Below the pieces are notes generated by a model, which made no database searches, had not been told where the DNA came from, and saw only the letters and a list, made by a program, of their open reading frames with translations. Below are positions 1 to 8,848 of a DNA stretch of 64,000 nucleotides, piece by piece; positions within the stretch are counted from its first letter, which is position 1, and the number at the start of each line of letters is the position of its first letter. The position numbers and the translations under genes were made by a program. The stretch comes from Compostibacillus humi. GTDB lineage: Bacteria; Bacillota; Bacilli; Bacillales; Amphibacillaceae. The stretch is from the NCBI RefSeq assembly GCF_014637175.1, contig NZ_BMEV01000007.1, positions 1-64,000 on the forward strand, given 5' to 3'.

Positions 1-158
1 GTGCCTATGTAAAATTCAAAAAATTTTAAGCACAAATCCACGAAAAGATTGATATCATAGGAAATACATTTTATTAAAAAGTGAATTTGTGCCTATTTAC
101 TGTCGAACTCGGGTTAATAAGCGTCAGGAATTACTTATAACATCATAAAATAAAAAAT

Positions 159-189
159 ATTCCAATCATCCGAAGCCGATGATTGGAAT
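159..189 (-). terminator. Intrinsic terminator after the glycosyltransferase pair
   Basis: A 12-bp perfect stem (ATTCCAATCATC / GATGATTGGAAT) with an 8-nt loop is followed on the minus strand by a T-rich tract. It lies 80 bases beyond the stop of the glycosyltransferase gene. Bases 1-158 hold no gene I can support; the motif GTGCCTAT occurs at base 1 and again near base 90. Confidence 0.75.
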
Positions 190-270
190 TTATTTTCTGG
201 TACATATTAATAAGATCTTATTCATGTAACCAAAAAATTCAATAATCTAAATTTAATTTCACTAAAAACG

Positions 271-1836
271 TTATTGATTTTTAAATCGATATATTTTACA
301 ACCGAATAACTCACATTTATACATATATTTTTGCTGATTATTATTAGTAACAATGAACATATCCATCTCTAGAAGGAATAGATCTTCGTTTACTTCATCA
401 TGGTATTGATAATCAATTAGCAAATCGAACTTTTTATCTAAGGAATCAAAGACAACAGAAATTTTTTCTAAAATTTCATCAATATTATCAAGATAATCAT
501 AATCAATTCTAATCACTACTGTTGTATTGTCTAAATCAAAATGATTCCCCAAATTATTAAATACTGCTGTCCAATTATCATTTTCACTATAAAAATCTGG
601 TTTCAGCAAAATCTTATTATTTTTCATAGTATCCAATTGGTATTTTATACCTTGATTGTTTAGTTCAAATGCAAAATTAATACTTTCTATTTCATCAATA
701 TGATTTAGATATTTAAGAGAATTACTTCTGAATGTTTTACTATGGTGATTATTAATTATTTCCAAATATATTCTTTCATGCTCCTTTGCACTTAACTTTA
801 TATCAAAATGATTTAGTAAATATTTCAAACTTTCTTGGATTTCTTTTTTAACTTTTTCTGGTTTTTCCAGTATAGAATTAATATCTTCTATAAATAATTC
901 TTTTTTGTGAGGGTTATGTGTATTTCTGTCAGTAAAGTTTACATTTGATATTTTCTTTAAGGTCTTAGCATTTACAATTCCTACATAATTATTATTGCCA
1001 ATACAAATTGGAATCTTTCCTAAAGCCAATGCTTCAAGAATTACTCTTCCTACACCTACAACTATATCTGATTTCGTAATATGTTGATTAATATTATCGG
1101 ATCCATTGATTAAATTTATTACTTCCTTTGAGGAATTCCTGTTTATTTTGTCTATCAAATCCTTTAAATAGGAAAATTGATTCCCAGATCCAATAATTTC
1201 AACCTGAATATCCATTTGTTTCGTTAGTTGCTCAACACATTCAACAAAAAATACTATACTAGGAAGTTTATCAGTGTCGATTCTGCTAATATAAGCTATT
1301 TGAAGACTATCTTTTTTACTATGTAAAGAAATTTCATTGGCTTCAATTTTCACACAGTTTGGAACTACATAGCAATTTTTTTTGTTAAGCAGTCCCTCTT
1401 CTAAGTGGAAATCAAGTGATTCTTGACTTACAAATATAAAATTATTATAAAAACACTCTAACTTTTCAACACTCGGAGTTAAATAAGAACCATGGATTGT
1501 CGTAACTACCGGAATATCCCTCAATATGTTTACTAGAGCAACTACATTTTGAGATTGAAATGGGTGAACATGGATTACATCAATATTATAATAATCAATT
1601 ATCTCAACAATCTTCCACGCATTTTCCAGTAACTTATTCTCTTCAGGTGGATCTATTTCTAAAAAAGGAATATTTTCTCTTTTCACAGCATTAACTGCAG
1701 GTCCAAAAGAACCTGCAATGTAAACATTATGACCTCTATCCATTAATGCTCTAGACAACGTAATAATATGGGTTTCTGCTCCACCGAGTTTCATATAGTC
1801 ATATATTTGCAAAATGTTTAGTTTTTTCATCATCAC
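271..1836 (-). CDS. Glycosyltransferase, GT-B fold (GT4-like), probably flagellin glycosylation
   Basis: A 521-residue protein with an N-terminal GT4-type start (LNILQIYDYMKLGGAETHI; the GGAE loop is typical of GT-B donors) and a second Rossmann half in which 'VILEALALGKIPICIG' resembles the EALA..G..P nucleotide-sugar region at about residues 262-280. Roughly the last 150 residues are an extra acidic domain I do not recognise. The start cluster MMMKK leaves the exact Met uncertain. It lies 3 bases after a second glycosyltransferase, and both follow the flagellin gene on the same strand. Glycosyltransferases next to flagellin genes commonly O-glycosylate flagellin; that role is inferred from position. 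The gene is visibly AT-richer than its neighbours, which suggests acquisition by transfer. Confidence 0.8.
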   Translation of the reverse strand: MMMKKLNILQIYDYMKLGGAETHIITLSRALMDRGHNVYIAGSFGPAVNAVKRENIPFLEIDPPEENKLLENAWKIVEIIDYYNIDVIHVHPFQSQNVVALVNILRDIPVVTTIHGSYLTPSVEKLECFYNNFIFVSQESLDFHLEEGLLNKKNCYVVPNCVKIEANEISLHSKKDSLQIAYISRIDTDKLPSIVFFVECVEQLTKQMDIQVEIIGSGNQFSYLKDLIDKINRNSSKEVINLINGSDNINQHITKSDIVVGVGRVILEALALGKIPICIGNNNYVGIVNAKTLKKISNVNFTDRNTHNPHKKELFIEDINSILEKPEKVKKEIQESLKYLLNHFDIKLSAKEHERIYLEIINNHHSKTFRSNSLKYLNHIDEIESINFAFELNNQGIKYQLDTMKNNKILLKPDFYSENDNWTAVFNNLGNHFDLDNTTVVIRIDYDYLDNIDEILEKISVVFDSLDKKFDLLIDYQYHDEVNEDLFLLEMDMFIVTNNNQQKYMYKCELFGCKIYRFKNQ

Positions 1837-1839
1837 ACA

Positions 1840-3651
1840 TCATTTCATATGTTTATCTATATACACATCTGATAATAGTTGAGTAGCCTTCTCTTCCCAT
1901 TCTTTATTATTCTTCATTAATGATAATGCAATTTCTTCGGCAATATCAAATTGCTGAAACTTAGTTAAAGAGTAGACAATATGTTCAATCATCTTATAAT
2001 CAAATAATTCCTCAATATTATATTTTCTTTCTTTAGCAATAATATCCACAGCTATTTGAAAAGATATTTCATATTCACCGATGTCTAAATACAAACCGGC
2101 AAGTAATCCCAATAGCTTTGGGGGGTTACTATTTTTTATTAATGAATCAGCAATATTCAATGCACCATAAGTATTTCCTGATAATTTTAATAAAAATATT
2201 TTTAATAGCTCTTCCTTATTGTCCTCTTTTAACAAGGAATCCAGATACGTAGTGTACAAATTATAATCATTTTTGTAGAAGTATTTTTTCAACAACTCTA
2301 CAGCTTTTGAAAAATCTCCAAGCATTGCAGATGCTAATGCTAGTTTTTCACAATCTATTTTTTTCAATTCATTATCATTGAAATCATTAAACAGTTCTAA
2401 CGCATCCATATACTTTTCCAAGACACAATAGAAGCCTAACAATTCATTCTTTATTAATGGACTGCTTTCAAGAGATTTATAATTATCAATTGCTTTTTGC
2501 AAAAAAGCTTCATTAGACTCTAAATTTAGATTACCGCTTTCGATGTAATTACTAATTGGCTCTAATAGTTTATTCCAATCAAAATTCTTAGCAGTATTGA
2601 TTGCTTTTTGTGATTCAATTTCGTACTCCTTTTTATTCAAAGAAACATAATAATCAATATATTCCAGGAACTGCTGGTAATTTTCTGCTACTCTTAATCC
2701 TGGAAGTCCAATTATATCCGGCATTACAGTTGAAACCACAGGTGTCCCGGAACTTAAGTATTCATATAATTTTAATGGTGTTACAGATGCAGTAAGATTG
2801 TTCACTTTAAAAGGTATAATTGCAACATTAGATTTAGTTAAATAGCTTGGAAGTAGGCTGTAATCCTTAGATCCTAAGAAAAAAACATTACAATAATCAG
2901 GAACTTTTACTCTTTTAGTACCGACAAAAACAAATGAATATTCAGGTCTGGACTTAGCTAAGTAGTCAATTAAATTAATATCAACCCATTCGGCAATGGC
3001 ACCCATAAAAAAGACAATCGGCTTTTTCATTGAAATTAAATCAACTGGTGTTTCAGAGCTTTCCTTAACTGTATTTAAATAATCTTTATTCCACACACCG
3101 TTCGGTAAATAATATACATTTTTATTATAGTATGACATTTTTGCATACAATCTTCTTGCAGACGCTAATACTAAATTAGAAATGTTAGCTATCTTTCTTT
3201 CGTAATAAGCTATATTTTTAGATATATTTAATTTGGCATCATTTAAAAATGATTCCCAATCATCAATACAGTCATATATAATTTTACAATTGCTTGGAAC
3301 ATCATCAAAATATTTTATCCACTCAGGATAACATACTAAATACGTGATTTTCTCATGACGGTAAACTTCATTAATTTTTTTTACCAAATCGCTCATGTTA
3401 AAATCCGACTCTAAATTTTTGATTTCATTATTTAGAATATAAACACCTTGAGCATTTATTTGAAATAAATTATTTAATAAACTTTTTTTGTCAAATACTT
3501 TATCTAATTCCATTTTTGAAATCCTGTTATGTTCTAACAATCCAATATATAAAACTTCATTCCCTATTTTTGAAAAATAATCTGCAAAATGCTGAGGTCT
3601 TTGTTTAAACCCATCATAAGATACGCCTGATAAAATAATAACTGTACTCAT
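1840..3651 (-). CDS. Glycosyltransferase with C-terminal helical/TPR-like region
   Basis: A 603-residue protein. Residues 1-370 look like a GT-B glycosyltransferase: an N-terminal SGVSYDGFKQRPQHFA motif common in teichuronic/flagellar-type transferases, 'IIYDCIDDWESF' near 125, 'KPIVFFMGAIAEWVD' starting the second half, and 'PLKLYEYLSSGTPVVST' as the donor-binding helix. Residues 370-603 are alpha-helical with TPR-like spacing (repeated leucine/alanine helices such as 'ALASAMLGDFSKAVELL'). The start has GGGAG upstream. It sits 65 bases after the flagellin stop, separated by a terminator, and is followed 3 bases on by another glycosyltransferase. Flagellin modification is inferred from this context. 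AT-rich codon use sets the pair apart from the rest of the window. Confidence 0.8.
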   Translation of the reverse strand: MSTVIILSGVSYDGFKQRPQHFADYFSKIGNEVLYIGLLEHNRISKMELDKVFDKKSLLNNLFQINAQGVYILNNEIKNLESDFNMSDLVKKINEVYRHEKITYLVCYPEWIKYFDDVPSNCKIIYDCIDDWESFLNDAKLNISKNIAYYERKIANISNLVLASARRLYAKMSYYNKNVYYLPNGVWNKDYLNTVKESSETPVDLISMKKPIVFFMGAIAEWVDINLIDYLAKSRPEYSFVFVGTKRVKVPDYCNVFFLGSKDYSLLPSYLTKSNVAIIPFKVNNLTASVTPLKLYEYLSSGTPVVSTVMPDIIGLPGLRVAENYQQFLEYIDYYVSLNKKEYEIESQKAINTAKNFDWNKLLEPISNYIESGNLNLESNEAFLQKAIDNYKSLESSPLIKNELLGFYCVLEKYMDALELFNDFNDNELKKIDCEKLALASAMLGDFSKAVELLKKYFYKNDYNLYTTYLDSLLKEDNKEELLKIFLLKLSGNTYGALNIADSLIKNSNPPKLLGLLAGLYLDIGEYEISFQIAVDIIAKERKYNIEELFDYKMIEHIVYSLTKFQQFDIAEEIALSLMKNNKEWEEKATQLLSDVYIDKHMK

Positions 3652-3672
3652 ATTATTTCTCCCTATAATTTG

Positions 3673-3703
3673 AAAAAAGGTAACCTTAAAAAGGTTACCT
3701 TTT
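3673..3703 (-). terminator. Flagellin gene terminator
   Basis: The inverted repeat AAAGGTAACC / GGTTACCTTT with a short loop is flanked by A and T runs, so it can act on either strand. It lies just after the hag stop and before the two glycosyltransferases, so these would be expressed by read-through or from a weak promoter of their own. Confidence 0.8.
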
Positions 3704-3715
3704 TCAGGATTTAAA

Positions 3716-4561
3716 TTAACGAAGTAACTGAAGTACTCCCTGTGGTGTTTGGTTAGCTTGTGCTAACATGGCCTGAGCAGCTTGAGTTAGGATATTGTTC
3801 TTCGTGAATTCCATCATTTCTTTCGCCATATCTGTGTCTCTAATACGAGATTCTGCAGCTGTTAAGTTTTCTGCAGCATTGTCTAAGTTAGCAATTGTAT
3901 GCTCTAAACGGTTTTGAGTAGCACCTAATAAAGAACGTCCTGCAGAAACTAATTTAATTTGATCGTTGATTGTTTCAATTAAAGCAGTTGCAGTTGCGCT
4001 ATCTGCTACATCAGTAGCACCTAATCCACCAACTGCTGATTCAATGTTAGTAAGATTAATTCCGTCAGTTGAAAAATCTACAGTCATAGTTTGACCGTTA
4101 TTTGCACCTACTTGGAATGTAACTGTTCCACCACTTGCTCCAGCTGTTCCATCTAAAAGGTTTTGTTCGTTGAACTGAGTTGTATCTTTAATTCTTGTAA
4201 TTTCTTTTCCTAATTCTGTTAACTCTTGCCCAATTGCCTCACGATCAACATCAACGTTTGTATCGTTTGCTGCTTGAACTGCTAATTCACGCATACGTTG
4301 AAGAATGGAGTGTACTTCACTTAAAGCACCTTCTGCAGTTTGAATCATTGAGATTCCATCTTGTGCATTTTTAGAAGCCATTTCTAAACCACGAATTTGG
4401 CCACGCATTTTTTCAGAAATGGATAGCCCTGCTGCGTCGTCTCCGGCACGGTTAATGCGAAGACCGGAAGAAAGTTTTTCTAAAGATTTTTGTACTGCAC
4501 CAGTGTTTGCACCCAATTGACGGTGTGCGTTCAATGCAGAAATGTTGTGATTGATAATCAT
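3716..4561 (-). CDS. hag: Flagellin
   Basis: A 281-residue flagellar filament subunit, exported by the flagellar type III apparatus. The N-terminal D0/D1 region (INHNISALNAHRQLG, 'KSLEKLSSGLRINRAGDDAAGL') and the C-terminal region ('NILTQAAQAMLAQANQTP' ending in LLR) are the canonical conserved ends. The central variable domain is short, much as in Bacillus Hag (about 300 residues). I chose the ATG at 4561 because GGAGG lies about 9 bases upstream; an in-frame ATG at 4579 overlaps that ribosome binding site. A sigma-D promoter and CsrA-type sites lie upstream. The following genes are glycosyltransferases. Confidence 0.97.
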   Translation of the reverse strand: MIINHNISALNAHRQLGANTGAVQKSLEKLSSGLRINRAGDDAAGLSISEKMRGQIRGLEMASKNAQDGISMIQTAEGALSEVHSILQRMRELAVQAANDTNVDVDREAIGQELTELGKEITRIKDTTQFNEQNLLDGTAGASGGTVTFQVGANNGQTMTVDFSTDGINLTNIESAVGGLGATDVADSATATALIETINDQIKLVSAGRSLLGATQNRLEHTIANLDNAAENLTAAESRIRDTDMAKEMMEFTKNNILTQAAQAMLAQANQTPQGVLQLLR

Positions 4562-4572
4562 AACTCTTTCTA

Positions 4573-4616
4573 CCTCCATGTATTTTATTTTTACGGGTCA
4601 CATCCTTATGTCCCGT
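4573..4616 (-). promoter_or_regulatory. Two candidate CsrA sites in the hag leader
   Basis: On the minus strand ACGGGACATAAGGATGTGAC plus CCGT (4593-4616) forms a hairpin with the AAGG(A) motif in its loop, the classic CsrA target shape. A second site, ACATGGAGG (4573-4581), overlaps the hag ribosome binding site. Bacillus subtilis hag is known to carry two such sites, one over the Shine-Dalgarno, through which CsrA (antagonised by FliW) blocks translation. The sites are seen; regulation is inferred. Confidence 0.7.
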
Positions 4617-4699
4617 ATGTATAACAACTCTCGTTGGAGAGTTATTACCAAGCTTGACGGTTAAGGCCTTAACCAATCATCCCTTGATGATTACAATTC

Positions 4700-4728
4700 T
4701 TATATCGGAACCTTTTTAGAAAGTTTAA
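4700..4728 (-). promoter_or_regulatory. Sigma-D promoter of hag
   Basis: On the minus strand TTAAA, a 15-base spacer and CCGATATAA match the sigma-D (FliA-type) consensus TAAA-N15-GCCGATAT. The leader from here to the hag start is about 140 bases and contains an AACTCTC/GAGAGTT hairpin and the palindrome GGTTAAGGCCTTAACC. Confidence 0.85.
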
Positions 4729-4823
4729 TAGTTTTTCTAAAAAATTTCCCCAAAACTTGTTTGTATAATTTGCCGAATATTTATATAATTTAAAATAACC
4801 AGAACTAAAGGAGGGTTTTATTC

Positions 4824-6152
4824 ATGAAAGCAGTAACTTCTTTCTTTGACCGGATGGTGCAGCGGTATCTTCCGGATGCCTTTTTGTTTGCCATTATTTT
4901 GACCATTGTTGTATATGTCATGGGCGTTCTGTTTACTGACAGCGGTCCAGTCCAAATGATTGAGCATTGGGGAACCGGGTTTTGGGATCTGCTTGCTTTT
5001 GCCATGCAAATGTCCCTCGTCGTTGTCACCGGATATATTTTGGCAAGTACTCCTGTGGTGAAAAGGATTTTGGAAAGAATTAGTTCATTGGCAAAAACGC
5101 CGGCTCAGGCGGTCATGCTCGTAACCTTTGTTGCCCTAATCGCCTGCTTAATTAACTATGGTTTCGGACTTGTGGTCGGGGCGCTATTTGCCATTCACGT
5201 TGCCCGGAGAGTTCCGACCGTCGATTACCGGATTCTTATTGCCAGTGCCTACAGCGGGATGTTAGTCTGGCATGGCGGTTTTTCCGGATCTGTCCCATTA
5301 ACAATTGCTACACCAGGTCATTTCCTCGAAGAATCCATCGGGCAAATTCCCATTGCAGAAACCCTGTTTAGCCCGGTCAATATTTTTATCGTTCTCTTTC
5401 TTGTCATTACTCTGCCTTTCTTTAACCGCTATTTGCTGAAAAGTACGGATTCGTTACAAAACAACCAGGCTGTAACATGGAATATTCCGGAAGAAGATGA
5501 TCCGGAATCTGCAGCTACAATCAACGCGACAACCCCGGCAGAAAAATTGGAAAACAGCCAATGGGTTTCCCTTATTATCGGAGTGATGGGTCTTGCATTT
5601 ATTGTGTATCATTTCGTACTCAACGGATTCGACTTAAACATTAATATTGTCAACTTTATTTTCCTTTTCCTTGGGATATTGCTCCATCGTACGCCGAGAA
5701 GATTTTTAGACGCAGTTGGGCGGGGCGTAAAAAATGCCGGCGGAATTATTATTCAGTTTCCGTTCTATGCCGGAATTATGGGAATGATGGTCGCCTCCGG
5801 TTTATCGGCACAAATTTCCAATTGGTTTGTCAGCTTTTCAACGGAAGCTACATTGCCGTTTTTCTCCTTTATTAGTGCAGGGCTCGTCAATATTTTCGTT
5901 CCGTCCGGCGGGGGACAATGGGCGGTGCAGGGCCCGATTATGATGGATGCAGCAATGAATATTGGTGCAGACACAGCAATAACGGCGATGGCGGTTGCAT
6001 GGGGCGATGCTTGGACAAACATGATTCAGCCGTTCTGGGCATTGCCTGCCCTTGCGATTGCCGGATTAAAGATCAGAGATATCATGGGCTTCTGTGTCAT
6101 GATTTTGTTCTTTAGCTTTATTCCGATGGCGATTGGATTCTTGTTCTTTTAA
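4824..6152 (+). CDS. Short-chain fatty acid transporter, AtoE family
   Basis: A 442-residue polytopic membrane protein with about 10-12 hydrophobic segments. The start 'FFDRMVQRYLPDAFLFAIIL', the 'NYGFGLVVGALFA' segment and the C-terminal 'FVPSGGGQWAVQGPIM' motif are characteristic of the AtoE (TIGR00366-type) family, which takes up short-chain fatty acids such as acetoacetate or butyrate. The start has AAAGGAGGG 9 bases upstream. It is monocistronic, divergent from hag and closed by a terminator at 6203-6245. The substrate is inferred from family only. Confidence 0.88.
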   Translation: MKAVTSFFDRMVQRYLPDAFLFAIILTIVVYVMGVLFTDSGPVQMIEHWGTGFWDLLAFAMQMSLVVVTGYILASTPVVKRILERISSLAKTPAQAVMLVTFVALIACLINYGFGLVVGALFAIHVARRVPTVDYRILIASAYSGMLVWHGGFSGSVPLTIATPGHFLEESIGQIPIAETLFSPVNIFIVLFLVITLPFFNRYLLKSTDSLQNNQAVTWNIPEEDDPESAATINATTPAEKLENSQWVSLIIGVMGLAFIVYHFVLNGFDLNINIVNFIFLFLGILLHRTPRRFLDAVGRGVKNAGGIIIQFPFYAGIMGMMVASGLSAQISNWFVSFSTEATLPFFSFISAGLVNIFVPSGGGQWAVQGPIMMDAAMNIGADTAITAMAVAWGDAWTNMIQPFWALPALAIAGLKIRDIMGFCVMILFFSFIPMAIGFLFF

Positions 6153-6202
6153 TAGAGGTGTAGGCAACCCACTATGTAACGGGAAGCCGTGGTAAATAAT
6201 CG

Positions 6203-6245
6203 AAAAAGGGATGGAACTCCTTTATGGAAGGAGCCATCCCTTTTA
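6203..6245 (+). terminator. Terminator after the AtoE-type gene
   Basis: A long interrupted stem, AAAGGGATGG..CTCCTT / AAGGAG.CCATCCCTTT, lies about 50 bases beyond the stop and ends in TTTT. Confidence 0.8.
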
Positions 6246-6308
6246 AATGTTGGATTGGCCAGTGGACAATGGAAGGGCTGGAATTTTATAAGAAGAATCC
6301 CGCACTAA

Positions 6309-7226
6309 TTATTCGGCGATTTTATCTCTAACAGGCATTTTCTTTTGGGCAATGATAATCCCTATAATAACGAGCCCAGAACCGATTAATATGCTTGCCG
6401 TTAGTGCTTCATCAAGGATTAGGTACCCTAGCAGCAAGCCAAAAATTGGAACGAGGAGCGTACTAATCGTTGCCGTTACCATATCGATATAGCTTATAAT
6501 GATGAACCAGACGGTAAAACAGATTGCCGAGGCAAAAACTCCGGTAAACAACACATAAAAAATACTGACAGGAGTGAATGCAACTGGCTCGCCCCATTCC
6601 ATAATGACTGTAGCAAGAATGATCGCCATCGTTCCAAAGAGCATTTGCCAGGCGGATACTTGCAGCTGAGGGAGATTAGTCACATGGATGCGATAGTAAA
6701 TATTGGACACTCCCCAGGCAACAGCGGCAAAAACAATAAGCAGTTCCCCAAAAATCACCTGCAAATTTTGCTTCATCCAAATATCCCAGCCTAAAATGGT
6801 AAGGAGCCCGACCATTCCTATCGCAAGACCAATTATTTTATATTTGTTCAGCTTCTCCCCTAAAAATTTTGCCGCAAGCAAACTGCTCCACATCGGCATG
6901 GAATAAAGCAGCACTGATGATTTCCCCGCTTCCACAAATTTTAACGCAAACATGACGGCCAAGAAGACGACGGCTGTTTGCAGGAAGCCGATGACGGCAA
7001 GGTGTTTCCAATACTTTTTGGGCGGCGGCCCCATTCGAACAAGGAATAATATAAGAAAAAGAGTCAAGGTGCCTGTCCCAAAGCGAAAGGCAGAAAAAGT
7101 AAAGGGACCCATAAATTCCAGGGACGCCTTCATCACAACCCAAGCATAACCCCAAAGAATAGTAATGGTTAGAATCAAACTCCATAGCAGAATTTTATTT
7201 TTTGCAAGCTGCTGGAAATCAGGCAT
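6309..7226 (-). CDS. EamA/DMT-superfamily exporter
   Basis: A 305-residue membrane protein with two repeats of five helices, typical of the EamA (drug/metabolite transporter) family of amino-acid or metabolite exporters. Family-like features are 'TITILWGYAWVVMKASLE' in helix 1, 'FRFGTGTLTLFLIL' in helix 2, 'LLVPIFGLLLGYLILDEAL' near the C-terminus, and a lysine-rich tail. The start at 7226 is chosen because AAAGGAG lies 9 bases upstream; the longer in-frame reading to 7268 lacks a site. It follows the MazG-like gene on the same strand at close range. The substrate is unknown. Confidence 0.88.
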   Translation of the reverse strand: MPDFQQLAKNKILLWSLILTITILWGYAWVVMKASLEFMGPFTFSAFRFGTGTLTLFLILFLVRMGPPPKKYWKHLAVIGFLQTAVVFLAVMFALKFVEAGKSSVLLYSMPMWSSLLAAKFLGEKLNKYKIIGLAIGMVGLLTILGWDIWMKQNLQVIFGELLIVFAAVAWGVSNIYYRIHVTNLPQLQVSAWQMLFGTMAIILATVIMEWGEPVAFTPVSIFYVLFTGVFASAICFTVWFIIISYIDMVTATISTLLVPIFGLLLGYLILDEALTASILIGSGLVIIGIIIAQKKMPVRDKIAE

Positions 7227-7260
7227 AGAGATTTCTCCTTTTGGATTAACTATTTTTCTA

Positions 7261-7581
7261 TTAATCAATAGTATAACGCTTTAAGAGTTTCTCCTTATGG
7301 GAATGAAATACTTCTTCCAGGGCGATGTTATATTTGTTGGCAATCACAATAACGTTGCCTAATACATCCCCTAATTCTTCTACTAAAGCCCTTCGTTTGT
7401 TCACCAATGATTCTGCTTCTTCGTCTGGCCTGTCTCTCCCAATTTCAAGGGCGCGAATTGCCCGTGCCACTTCTCCTGTTTCCTCTGCTAAAAAACCAAT
7501 GCGAATAAAAATGTCTAAATCATGCCAGCCTCTATGTTCATAATATTCTTTTACCCATTGTTGAAATTCATTTACATCCAT
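7261..7581 (-). CDS. MazG-like nucleotide pyrophosphohydrolase
   Basis: A 106-residue all-alpha NTP pyrophosphatase of the MazG/phosphoribosyl-ATP pyrophosphatase-like superfamily. Metal-binding motifs are visible: 'LAEETGEVARAI' (ExxE) and 'LVEELGDVLGNVI' (ExxD). Such enzymes hydrolyse noncanonical NTPs to NMP and pyrophosphate. The start at 7581 has GGAG 9 bases upstream; the longer frame to 7689 overlaps the divergent gene's start region. It is divergent from the LOG-family gene, which also acts on nucleotide monophosphates, so a shared nucleotide-salvage theme is possible but unproven. Confidence 0.87.
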   Translation of the reverse strand: MDVNEFQQWVKEYYEHRGWHDLDIFIRIGFLAEETGEVARAIRALEIGRDRPDEEAESLVNKRRALVEELGDVLGNVIVIANKYNIALEEVFHSHKEKLLKRYTID

Positions 7582-7678
7582 GTTTCGCACTCCTTCCATT
7601 CCATCACCATCAAGTTTAACAAACAATGGCAATTTTCGTATAATATAAACACTGAAATTAATTGTGGGGAGCGATTCT

Positions 7679-8245
7679 ATGAAAAGCATAGCTGTATTTT
7701 GTGGTTCGAGTAATGGGGCATCTGATATTTATATAGAAAGTGCAAAAAAATTTGGCAAGGAATTGGCTAAACGTGATATTACCCTTGTTTATGGCGGAGC
7801 AAGTGTCGGTATGATGGGAGCAGTTGCAAATGCTGTTTTAGAAGAAGGCGGACAAGTTATCGGGGTGATGCCTGCATTTTTGGAGCAGAGAGAAATCTCG
7901 CATAATAGATTGTCCGAACTCATCATTGTCGATTCGATGCACGAAAGAAAGGCTAAAATGGCAGAGCTAGCAGATGGCTTTGTCGCTTTGCCTGGCGGGC
8001 CGGGAACATTGGAAGAGTTTTTTGAAATGTTTACATGGGCGCAATTAGGACTTCATCAAAAACCTTGTGGTCTACTAAATATTAATCGATATTTCAATCC
8101 GCTTATAGAACTGTTTCATCATATGACAAAGGAACAATTTTTACACGAAAAGTACCGTTCGCTGGCCCTTATAGACGATGATCCAAACAGGTTGCTAGAA
8201 AAATTTGCTTCCTATAAACCACCAGCAATAAAAACATATTCTTGA
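7679..8245 (+). CDS. LOG-family nucleoside 5'-monophosphate phosphoribohydrolase
   Basis: A 188-residue protein of the LOG ('lonely guy', TIGR00730) family. It starts with 'IAVFCGSSNGAS' and carries the signature 'LPGGPGTLEEFFE' (the PGGxGTxxE catalytic motif) together with 'MHERKAKM'. Members cleave the N-glycosidic bond of cytokinin riboside monophosphates or other AMP/CMP-like nucleotides. The ATG at 7679 is preferred because GGGGAG lies 8 bases upstream; an in-frame GTG at 7664 overlaps that site. The gene is followed by a repeat array. Confidence 0.92.
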   Translation: MKSIAVFCGSSNGASDIYIESAKKFGKELAKRDITLVYGGASVGMMGAVANAVLEEGGQVIGVMPAFLEQREISHNRLSELIIVDSMHERKAKMAELADGFVALPGGPGTLEEFFEMFTWAQLGLHQKPCGLLNINRYFNPLIELFHHMTKEQFLHEKYRSLALIDDDPNRLLEKFASYKPPAIKTYS

Positions 8246-8289
8246 TGAAAAACTATATTTGCATAAATATTTAATCTGTTTTTGATAAA

Positions 8290-8730
8290 TTACAGATATA
8301 TTTTCCTAATGCCCGATAAATTCATCGTTAAGCTGATATTTTTAGAGAAACGCCGATATTCTGGTTCACACCGCCGATATATCCCTGTTCGCCGATATTT
8401 TTTGTTCAGCGCTCGATATTTTGAGAAATACGCCGATTATTTCGGGGAAAAGCCGATTTCTCTGCCAGAACAGCCGATATTTTGAGGAAAGCCGATATCC
8501 TATTTTCTGCGCACGATAAAATGGAAGAAAAACTGATTTTGCATCATAGTCGCTGATATCTCGGCATGGAACGCTGATTTTTTCCGCTTCGCCGATATTT
8601 TTTACTAAGCGCTCGATATATTCGGAGATATGCTGATACTTTTCTACGAAAGCCGATTCCTATGCAAGAAAAGCTGATATTTCCTAGAAGCGCTGGTTGT
8701 TCCGCTCCTGAAGTGCTAACATCCAGCCCA
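8290..8730 (+). repeat. Intergenic repeat array, type B (CGCCGATATT series), copy 1
   Basis: About 440 bases of short imperfect units every ~18-22 bases, each with a core CGCCGATATT, GCTGATATT or GCTCGATATT followed by an A/T-rich tail. It fills the space between two convergent genes (LOG-family gene and jetC). Reading frames through it are incidental. The orientation given is that of the GCCGAT core. Confidence 0.85.
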
Positions 8731-8781
8731 CAGGAACACTGATATAACAGAACTCTACGGATACCGCCTATATTACCTCAC

Positions 8782-8823
8782 ATAAAAATTAACGGGCAAC
8801 GTCATTGGTGATGGACGTTGCCC
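8782..8823 (-). terminator. Terminator after the Wadjet operon
   Basis: The perfect 10-bp stem GGGCAACGTC / GACGTTGCCC with a 10-base loop is followed on the minus strand by GTTAATTTTTATG. It lies 26 bases beyond the jetC stop. Confidence 0.8.
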
Positions 8824-8848
8824 ACTTGGCTTTAGTTATAGCTGTGCT

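Noticed and set aside
1-110. Possible insertion-sequence end (repeated GTGCCTAT and inverted GCACAAAT/ATTTGTGC)
   Set aside because: No transposase and no target duplication are visible, and the repeats are short and at the window edge.
8282-8485. 67-residue plus-strand frame after the LOG gene
   Set aside because: It consists of type B repeat sequence translated.
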